Shown here one piece after another: positions 14,014-19,455 of a stretch of DNA of 19,455 nucleotides. This stretch comes from Acidobacteriota bacterium. GTDB taxonomy: Bacteria; Acidobacteriota; UBA6911; RPQK01; DATIPO01. Location: contig JANQFM010000445.1 of NCBI GenBank assembly GCA_028277865.1, positions 1 to 19,455 on the forward strand. The letters run 5' to 3'. The number at the start of each line of letters is the position of its first letter. Positions within the stretch are counted from its first letter, which is position 1. The translations under genes were made by a program, and so were the position numbers. The notes under the pieces are model-generated. The model saw only the letters and a program-made list of their open reading frames with translations, did not search any database and was not told the DNA's origin.

Positions 14014-15150
14014 ATGGATACCTTCCGACCCGCAGGCGCGTTTCTGTTGGGAATCCTTTTGTCTGCGGCGGCAGCGGCAGTTGCTTCAGACCCTTTGCCG
14101 GTGACGCCGGCAACCCAGAGGGGCTCCCTGGACCTGGTTCTGGCAGCGGGCGGGGACGTGGCCTATCCCGAAAACTGGATCGATCAAGACTTCGCCCAGG
14201 CGGGATCGGGGCTCTTCTCCTCGGTGGTGCCTTATGTCCGGGAAGCCGACCTGGCATTCGTCAATCTGGAATCGCCCCTCACCCGAGCACCCATCCGCCT
14301 CAAAAAAAAGTACCCCATCCGCACCTCCCCCGAACGGCTGGAGTGGCTGCTGGGAGGCGGCTTCAACCTGTTTTCGCTGGCCAACAACCACATGTACGAC
14401 AGCGGACGCCAAGGGCTGCTCGATACGCTCGATCTGCTGGAGAAGACGCGCCGTGACAATCAGGCCCTCTGGTGGGCCGGTGCCGCCCGAACACAGGAAG
14501 TAGCCTGGAGACCGCTGGTCTTCCAGCCGCCGGGCAAGGAGATGAAAGTCGCTTTTCTGGCCTTCGGATCGGCCGGCACCCCGCTGGTGCCGTCGCCGCA
14601 TGGACCCAGGGCATTGCAGGCCATTCGCGAGGCGTCAGGGCAAGCGGACCTGGTGATTGTCTCCGCGCATACAGGCCGCGAATACCAGCACGTCCCCTCA
14701 CCACGCAAGGCTAATCTATTCCGCGCTTTTGTCGAAGCTGGCGCGGATGTGGTGTTGGGCCACCATCCCCATGTCATCCAGGGCGTCGAGAGCTATTTGG
14801 GCGGCATCATCTTCCACAGCCTGGGGAACTTTTCCTTCGCTTCCAAGACCGTCCGCCACCGCAAGACCGGCGCCAAGCTCTATGGGATGCTGCCCTTGAT
14901 CGAAGTCCTGGGCGGAAAAGTCCATCAGGCGGCGATCATTCCACTGTATGTGAACAACGCGGAGAGCTGGCGGCTGGGCCAGCAAATCGTCGAACCGCGC
15001 CCCTGCGTGCCTCAAGTGGTTCAAGGCGCCTTTGCTCAGGAGGTCTTGCAATCCCTGCAGCAGTGGACCCGCGCTTTGCCGGGAATCTCAGCCCAAGCCT
15101 CCCGGTCCTTCCGGATCAACGGCGATCATGCAACGGTCCAGGTCAGGTGA
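14014..15150 (+). CDS. CapA family protein (PGA_cap metallophosphatase-like)
   Basis: A 378-residue protein with a signal peptide (AGAFLLGILLSAAAAAVAS, about 7-25). It carries the full PGA_cap motif set: AAGGDVA (44-50), FVNLESPLT (82-90), LANNHMYDSG (122-131), VSAHTGREY (216-224), GHHPHVIQG (249-257) and HSLGNFSFAS (268-277). These residues match the metal-binding positions of calcineurin-like phosphoesterases, so a metal-dependent extracytoplasmic enzyme is likely. Family members take part in poly-gamma-glutamate capsule synthesis, but no capB, capC or pgs genes are here, so that role is not supported. The start ATG 14014 is chosen by the signal peptide; no good Shine-Dalgarno is seen. The longer in-frame reading overlaps the M23 gene. 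The stop codon is followed directly by heptamer arrays. Confidence 0.88.
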   Translation: MDTFRPAGAFLLGILLSAAAAAVASDPLPVTPATQRGSLDLVLAAGGDVAYPENWIDQDFAQAGSGLFSSVVPYVREADLAFVNLESPLTRAPIRLKKKYPIRTSPERLEWLLGGGFNLFSLANNHMYDSGRQGLLDTLDLLEKTRRDNQALWWAGAARTQEVAWRPLVFQPPGKEMKVAFLAFGSAGTPLVPSPHGPRALQAIREASGQADLVIVSAHTGREYQHVPSPRKANLFRAFVEAGADVVLGHHPHVIQGVESYLGGIIFHSLGNFSFASKTVRHRKTGAKLYGMLPLIEVLGGKVHQAAIIPLYVNNAESWRLGQQIVEPRPCVPQVVQGAFAQEVLQSLQQWTRALPGISAQASRSFRINGDHATVQVR

Positions 15151-15153
15151 GGC

Positions 15154-15270
15154 GGTCCAAGGTCCAAGGTCCAAGGTCCAAGGTCCAAGGTCCAAGGTCC
15201 AAGGTCCGCAGAATGTAACATCATCTGGCTGACAACTGATAGCTGACAACTGACAACTGACAACTGACAA
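15154..15270. repeat. Composite heptamer element, copy 1 (GGTCCAA array, linker, CTGACAA array)
   Basis: Seven perfect GGTCCAA heptamers plus GGTCC (15154-15207). A linker containing GCAGAATGTA and CATCATCTGG (15208-15228) follows. Then come CTGACAA units at 15229-15270: five perfect and one degenerate (CTGATAG). It fills the whole gap between the convergent CapA-like and SAM-hydroxide adenosyltransferase genes. The last heptamer abuts the stop codon of the latter. The same order and linker recur at 19265-19427. Confidence 0.92.
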
Positions 15271-16074
15271 CTAATCAACCGCCATCCTCACCTTGGCGCC
15301 CCGCCGCAGGTTGAGGAGGCGGGCAGCGGGCTTTTTGAGGGCGGCGATCTCGTAGTAGCCGCTGCTGCCCAGCAGTGAGACCAGCTCTCCTTGAGGCGCT
15401 TGCGAGTAGTACTCGACATGGGGGCCGACCGTCCGGTCTCCGATTTGAAACTCGACCGGGCTGGCTTCACGGCCCATCAGGCGGGCTGCCGCCGACGGGG
15501 AGAGGTTGGTGATCAGATTGCCGAACTTGTCGACGTGCAGCACGATCCCCTCCAGATGGCTTTCGGACACCTTTTGCGGAGGCGGCAGGGTCAGGCGGGT
15601 GAACTCCTCGATCTCGGGGCCAAACTTTTCGGGTTGGATCCCCCTGGCCAAATTGCCGGCCACAGGGCCAAAAATGTCGCGCCCGTGAAAGGTCGGCGCG
15701 ACGGGCTGGCGAAAGTGGTGCTCGGCCTCGATCGAGATGACCCGGCTGATCTCCTCCTTTTCATAAACCAATGAGAGCACGCCGTTGTCCGGCCCGATGA
15801 AGTAGTGATTTTCAGTCACCACCAGAATGGACCTGCGATCCGATCCAACGCCCGGATCGACAACCACCAGGTGGATGGTGCGTGCAGGGAAGCAGGAATA
15901 GGAGCAAAGCAATGTGAATGCTCCTTCCAGAAGGTCGTGAGAGGCCACGCTGTGGCTGATATCGACGATGTTGGCCGATGGGCAGGCGCTCAAGATGGTG
16001 CCCTTGACCGACCCCACGTAGTATTCCCGTGTTCCGAAGTCGCTGGTGAAGGTGATGATGGGGTTGGGCCGCAT
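15271..16074 (-). CDS. S-adenosyl-L-methionine hydroxide adenosyltransferase (DUF62 family)
   Basis: A 267-residue enzyme of the fluorinase-like DUF62 superfamily. Characterised microbial members hydrolyse SAM to adenosine and methionine. Visible are ITFTSDFGTREYYVGSVKG (7-25), VVDPGVGSDRR (71-81) with Asp73 and Arg80, YFIGPDNGVLSLV (91-103), TFHGRDIFGPVA (128-139) with His130, and LHVDKFGNLITNL (179-191). The Asp-Arg-His triad of the hydrolases is complete, with the family's seven-residue Asp-Arg spacing. ATG 16074 gives the normal length and begins where family homology begins; there is no clear Shine-Dalgarno, and an extended frame upstream reaches into repeats. The gene is convergent with the CapA-like gene, and its stop codon touches a heptamer array. 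Confidence 0.93.
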   Translation of the reverse strand: MRPNPIITFTSDFGTREYYVGSVKGTILSACPSANIVDISHSVASHDLLEGAFTLLCSYSCFPARTIHLVVVDPGVGSDRRSILVVTENHYFIGPDNGVLSLVYEKEEISRVISIEAEHHFRQPVAPTFHGRDIFGPVAGNLARGIQPEKFGPEIEEFTRLTLPPPQKVSESHLEGIVLHVDKFGNLITNLSPSAAARLMGREASPVEFQIGDRTVGPHVEYYSQAPQGELVSLLGSSGYYEIAALKKPAARLLNLRRGAKVRMAVD

Positions 16075-16169
16075 AAGGGTAACGATACTACAGTTAGATC
16101 CAGCAAGCCCGCTCTTCGAGCGAAGCGGCTTGGTAGTGGTTTTCGAAAGTTCCGCCCCGAATTGATCAG

Positions 16170-16319
16170 GAGTCCGCAGACCGCAAACCGGAGACCGGCA
16201 GAGGGCTCCGAGATTCGGGACAGCCAAGCTTGAACGGCCTGATACCGCCTCGAAACTCCGACTGCATTGACCTTCGCCGCTTCCCTTCTGCCAGTCTCCG
16301 GTCTCCGGTTTCCGGACTC
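16170..16319. repeat. Inverted pair of GAGACCG heptad arrays
   Basis: The left arm (16170-16205, plus strand) reads GAGTCCG, CAGACCG, CAAACCG, GAGACCG, then GCAGAGGG. The right arm (16283-16319) read on the minus strand gives GAGTCCG, GAAACCG, GAGACCG, GAGACTG, then GCAGAAGGG. The arms are about 80% identical inverted copies with strict period seven, separated by 77 bases. They occupy the 262-base gap between the SAM-hydroxide adenosyltransferase and the permease stop, where I see no gene. Confidence 0.8.
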
Positions 16320-16336
16320 GTGCGCGACTTGCCGGG

Positions 16337-19099
16337 TTATTCGCACCGTAACGCAGTCAGGGGATCCACGCGGGTGGCGCGGCGGGCGGGCAGGTAGCAG
16401 GCCAGTGCGGCGACCAGCGCCAGCAGGCCAATCACGCCCAGATAGGTGGCTGGATCGGTCGGGCTCAGTTCGAAAAGCAGGACGGACAGCCATCGGGTCA
16501 GCAACAGAGATGCGGCCACTCCGACAGCCAAGCCGGCCAGGACGGGGCCCAGGCCCGTACGCAAGACCAGCCCGATCACGTCCTTGCGTCCGGCGCCCAA
16601 GGCCATGCGCAGGCCGATTTCGCGGGTGCGCCGTCCCACCCAGTAGGCAATGACCCCATAGATCCCCAGCGCTGCAAGCAGCAACGCCAGGAGACTGAAC
16701 CCGGCCAGGGCCATCATGGCGAAACGCCTTTGGGAGATCGAACCGGACAAGTGCTGCCGCATGGTCTGAATGCGATTGACCGGCTGACCGGAATCGATAC
16801 GGGCCACTTGCTCCCGAATGGGTCCGGACAGCAGTGACGGGTCGCTTTCAGTGCGCACCGCGAAGTAGGCAAAGGGCCAGGTGTGCTGACGATAGCTCAG
16901 GTAAGCCTGGGGCGGAACCTCGGCCTCCAGCCCTCGGGTCCGGACATCGCCGACGATCCCCACGATCTCGAAAGAGGTGGGCGCTCCCGGCTGGTTCAGG
17001 TCGATGTCCACTTCGATCCTTTGGCCCACAGGGTCGGTGCCGGAGAAGTAGAGGCGCGCCATGGCCTGGTTGATGACCGCCACGCCCGGGCTGCCCAGAC
17101 GGTCTGACTCTGTCAGGCTGCGTCCGCGCAGAAGCGGAATTTGCAGGGTCTCGAAAAAGCCGGGTGTCACCGAATTGTACTGGACCGCCAGTTCCTCTCC
17201 GGGTCTGGCCTGGTTGCCCGCAATCCTCATCTCGGTCCCGATGTTTCCTCTGAGGGGCAGGTAGATGGCTGCTCCGGCGGAATGGACGCCCGGCAAGCCG
17301 CGTACGCTCTCCAGCACACGGGCATAGAAATCGGCCCTTGCAGGGGTGAAGCCCCTTTCGTCGCTGATGGGGATCGACATGGCGAAGGTGAGGACTCGGT
17401 CGGGATTGTATCCCGGCTCAACCTGGATCAAGTTGGCGAAGCTGCGAACCAGCAGTCCGGCGCCGATCAGCAGCATCAGGGCCATCGCCACCTCCGCCGC
17501 CACCAGTCCGCGCCTCAGGCGGTGGCCATGGACCGTCGAAGCCCCTCGGCCGCCATCGGCCAGGGAGTCCCGCAGATTGAGCCGGGAAGCCTGCCAAGCC
17601 GGAGCCATCCCAAACAAAAGGCCGGTCAGCAACGAGACTGCGAGGGTAAAAATCACCACAGGAAGACTGATGGACACTTCATGCAGGCGGGGGATCTGGA
17701 CCGGAATGATCGACACCGCGAAGCCTGACCAAGCCCAGGCCATCAACAGCCCAAAAGCGCCGCCCGCAGCGGCCAGAATCAGGCTTTCACTGACCAATTG
17801 GCGAATCAGCCGGCCGCGTCCGGCGCCCAGGGCGGTGCGGACGGCCAATTCCCGTTGCCTGGAAGCGCCGCGGGCCAGCAGCAGGTTGGCGACGTTGGCG
17901 CAGGCGATCAAAAGGACACAGCCCACCACCGCCAGCAGCACCAGCAACGCCGGCCGGATGTTGCCCGTCACCTGTTGATGCAAAGGCACCAGGCGGATTC
18001 CCCGTCCCGCCTGATCTTCGGGATAAAGCTCAGACAACCGCTGGGCCACCGCATCCATGGAATGCTGGGCCTGGTTCAGGGAAATCTCAGGGCGCAAACG
18101 GGCCACGGCTTCATAGACATGCATACCTCGCTCTGCTGAAAAATCACCGTCCTGGGCCACGCTGGTCCAAATCTGGGCATTCGATACCAGGATCGGAAAG
18201 GAGAAATCCGGCGGCAAGACCCCGATCAGCTCAAAGGCGCCTCCGTCCAGGCTGAGAGGCTTTCCCAAAGCCCCGGGATCCCCTCCCAACCGGTTCTTCC
18301 AGAAGGCGTGGCTGACTACGGCCACATCGGAGCTTGAAGGCAGATCTTCCCGAGGTTCGAAAGTCCTTCCCAAAAAAGCTTCCACTCCCAGGACGCGAAA
18401 AAAGTCGGCCGAGACCCGAGCCCCCTGGACCCTCTCCGCCTTGGCTTCCTTCATCAGGGTGAGGCTGCGGGAATCGAACACCGCCGCAGCCTGGAAAGGC
18501 GTTCCAGGCGCCATCCAATCCCGCAGGTTGGGGTAGGCGGCATTGGCTTCCAGATTCCCCTTGGCCGGATCCGTCTCCCAGACCATCACCAATTGCTGAG
18601 GGTCTTTGAAGTCCAGCGGCTTCAACACGACGCCGTGGACCAAACTGAAGATGGCGCTGTTCCCGCCGATCCCCAACGCCAACGCCAGCACGGCCACCGC
18701 TGCAAAGGCCGGATTGCGGCTCAGCCAGCGCAAGCCGTAGCGAAAGTCCTTGAAAACATCCTGCATGCCTTCTTCTCCTCCTGGGACTGCCCGCGACGGC
18801 AGCCGGTCGATGCTCAGGCGGTAGCGGCCTCCTCGCATTTGGAGCAGTCGGCGCGGCGCAGGCTGCCGTTTCCGGCTGCTGCGTTTTGGGGCCTCCAGCC
18901 GAAACAATTCTTCGAAGGAGAGGCCCAGGCCTTTGCAGAGCCTGATACGGGTCTCAGGCGCCGGGTAAGGCCGTTTGCCGTTCACCAACTCGGAAAGGTG
19001 CCCGCTGCTGATCCCCAGCTTGAGCGCCCACCGATTCTGGCTCATGCGGCTGGAAGCGATGGCCTGCCTCAAACGTTGATGCCTTAACCGAACTCTCAT
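16337..19099 (-). CDS. ADOP-type permease (FtsX/MacB-like, duplicated) with fused N-terminal XRE helix-turn-helix
   Basis: The 920-residue protein starts with an XRE-type DNA-binding domain (about 8-67: SQNRWALKLGISSGHLSELV, then GKRPYPAPETRIRLCKGLGLSFEELF). A basic linker rich in Arg and Lys follows (71-105). From Met112 (MQDVFKDFRYGLRWLSRNP) it is a normal ADOP permease: first membrane segment about 131-155, MacB-like periplasmic domain, FtsX core at about 383-502 (RELAVRTALGAGRGRLIRQL), a second first-type helix at about 531-553, another periplasmic domain, and a second FtsX core at the C-terminus (REIGLRMALGAGRKDVIGLV). No ABC ATPase is nearby, typical of ADOP; family function is unknown. 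ATG 19099 has GAGG 6 bases upstream. Met112 (ATG at 18766) has AGGAGG 10 bases upstream, so a shorter permease may also be made. Confidence 0.88.
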   Translation of the reverse strand: MRVRLRHQRLRQAIASSRMSQNRWALKLGISSGHLSELVNGKRPYPAPETRIRLCKGLGLSFEELFRLEAPKRSSRKRQPAPRRLLQMRGGRYRLSIDRLPSRAVPGGEEGMQDVFKDFRYGLRWLSRNPAFAAVAVLALALGIGGNSAIFSLVHGVVLKPLDFKDPQQLVMVWETDPAKGNLEANAAYPNLRDWMAPGTPFQAAAVFDSRSLTLMKEAKAERVQGARVSADFFRVLGVEAFLGRTFEPREDLPSSSDVAVVSHAFWKNRLGGDPGALGKPLSLDGGAFELIGVLPPDFSFPILVSNAQIWTSVAQDGDFSAERGMHVYEAVARLRPEISLNQAQHSMDAVAQRLSELYPEDQAGRGIRLVPLHQQVTGNIRPALLVLLAVVGCVLLIACANVANLLLARGASRQRELAVRTALGAGRGRLIRQLVSESLILAAAGGAFGLLMAWAWSGFAVSIIPVQIPRLHEVSISLPVVIFTLAVSLLTGLLFGMAPAWQASRLNLRDSLADGGRGASTVHGHRLRRGLVAAEVAMALMLLIGAGLLVRSFANLIQVEPGYNPDRVLTFAMSIPISDERGFTPARADFYARVLESVRGLPGVHSAGAAIYLPLRGNIGTEMRIAGNQARPGEELAVQYNSVTPGFFETLQIPLLRGRSLTESDRLGSPGVAVINQAMARLYFSGTDPVGQRIEVDIDLNQPGAPTSFEIVGIVGDVRTRGLEAEVPPQAYLSYRQHTWPFAYFAVRTESDPSLLSGPIREQVARIDSGQPVNRIQTMRQHLSGSISQRRFAMMALAGFSLLALLLAALGIYGVIAYWVGRRTREIGLRMALGAGRKDVIGLVLRTGLGPVLAGLAVGVAASLLLTRWLSVLLFELSPTDPATYLGVIGLLALVAALACYLPARRATRVDPLTALRCE
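18777..18782 (-). promoter_or_regulatory. Internal Shine-Dalgarno before the ADOP permease core
   Basis: AGGAGG on the minus strand lies inside the fusion gene, 10 bases before ATG 18766, the codon where ordinary ADOP homology starts. It suggests internal translation initiation, or a relic of a formerly separate permease gene. Confidence 0.55.
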
Positions 19100-19192
19100 G
19101 GGCGGCCTCGAATATTTCGTCTCAAACGGAGAGCGAAGGTCAAGGGCAGTCTACGAAAAACTGCTCGCAGTCGTTCATGGCAGGGAAGGAAG

Positions 19193-19234
19193 TTGTCAGT
19201 TGTCAGTTGTCAGTTGTCAGTTGTCAGTTGTCAA
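19193..19234. repeat. TTGTCAG heptamer array (inverse of CTGACAA)
   Basis: Five perfect TTGTCAG units (19193-19227) and one TTGTCAA. TTGTCAG is the reverse complement of CTGACAA, so this array is inverted relative to the one at 19379-19413, forming the outer arms of the larger element. Confidence 0.92.
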
Positions 19235-19264
19235 TTCAGAGACAGTTTACCGCAGGGGGAGGGA

Positions 19265-19427
19265 GGTCCAAGGTCCAAAGTCCAAAGTCCAAAGTCCAAA
19301 GTCCAAAGTCCAAAGTCCAAAGTCTGCAGAATGTATCATCTCACTGCGAACTGCGAACTGCGAACTGCGAACTGCGAACTGACAACTGACAACTGACAAC
19401 TGACAACTGACAACTGCGAACTGCCAA
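19265..19427. repeat. Composite heptamer element, copy 2 (GTCCAA array, linker, CTGCGAA/CTGACAA arrays)
   Basis: Two GGTCCAA then six AGTCCAA heptamers (19265-19320). A linker with GCAGAATGTA and CATCTCA follows. Then five CTGCGAA (19344-19378), five CTGACAA (19379-19413), one CTGCGAA and one CTGCCAA. The order and the linker core match copy 1 at 15154-15270, although unit numbers and variants differ. Confidence 0.92.
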
Positions 19428-19455
19428 CTATCCCCTAGACAGCGAGGCCTGCCCT

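Larger units (their letters stand above)
19100..19455. other. Repeat-filled region upstream of the permease gene
   Basis: No gene is seen. The first 90 or so bases are the leader or promoter region of the permease on the minus strand; the rest is almost entirely heptamer arrays to 19427. Three open frames on the plus strand only translate the repeats. Confidence 0.75.

Noticed and set aside
14014..15150. Capsule (poly-gamma-glutamate) operon
   Set aside because: Only a CapA-like protein is present; no capB, capC or pgs partner genes are in the window.
19098..19396. Overlapping plus-strand frames of 67-94 residues
   Set aside because: They only translate heptamer repeats; a 7-base period cycles through all three frames, giving repetitive peptides such as SVVSCQL.

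Overview
The window most likely comes from an Acidobacteriota genome. The strongest pointers are a permease of the ADOP type (Acidobacterial Duplicated Orphan Permease: two FtsX-like halves and no ABC ATPase nearby), two large Oar-like TonB-dependent receptors with an N-terminal carboxypeptidase-regulatory-like domain, and a GWxTD-domain secreted protein. The DNA looks GC-rich, and many antisense open frames are shadows of real genes. Taxonomy is inferred from gene content only.

Layout. 1-368 (-): the start of one TonB-dependent receptor that runs off the window edge. 369-960: non-coding. 961-4746 (-): a complete paralogous receptor. 4747-5120: non-coding divergent promoter region. 5121-6734 (+): GWxTD-domain protein. 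6785-7392 (-): overlapping DUF433/DUF5615 pair of toxin-antitoxin type. 7491-9107 (-): orphan HerA-like ATPase with an unusual Walker A motif. 9317-9895 (-): LOG-family nucleotide hydrolase. 10095-12360 (+): malate dehydrogenase then phosphoglycerate kinase. 12538-12895 (+): tmRNA. 13056-13934 (+): M23 peptidase with a near-consensus sigma70-type promoter. 14014-15150 (+): CapA-like protein. 15271-16074 (-): SAM hydroxide adenosyltransferase. 16337-19099 (-): ADOP permease fused in frame to an N-terminal XRE-type helix-turn-helix.

The genes form no single pathway. There is central metabolism (mdh, pgk), ribosome rescue (ssrA), envelope work (receptors, M23 peptidase, CapA-like protein, permease), and a small accessory block (DUF433/DUF5615 beside the HerA-like ATPase).

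The most unusual layer is intergenic. Nearly every gap between 6.7 kb and the end carries short tandem repeats of 7-9 bases: CTGACAA, GTCCAAG, GAGACCG, GCCAAGAC and CACAGAG types. They are often arranged as inverted pairs. Two gaps carry the same composite element: a GTCCAA array, a conserved linker containing GCAGAATGTA, then a CTGACAA or CTGCGAA array. One CTGACAA array sits where the Shine-Dalgarno of pgk should be. These repeats and the HTH-permease fusion are the best candidates for something undescribed.
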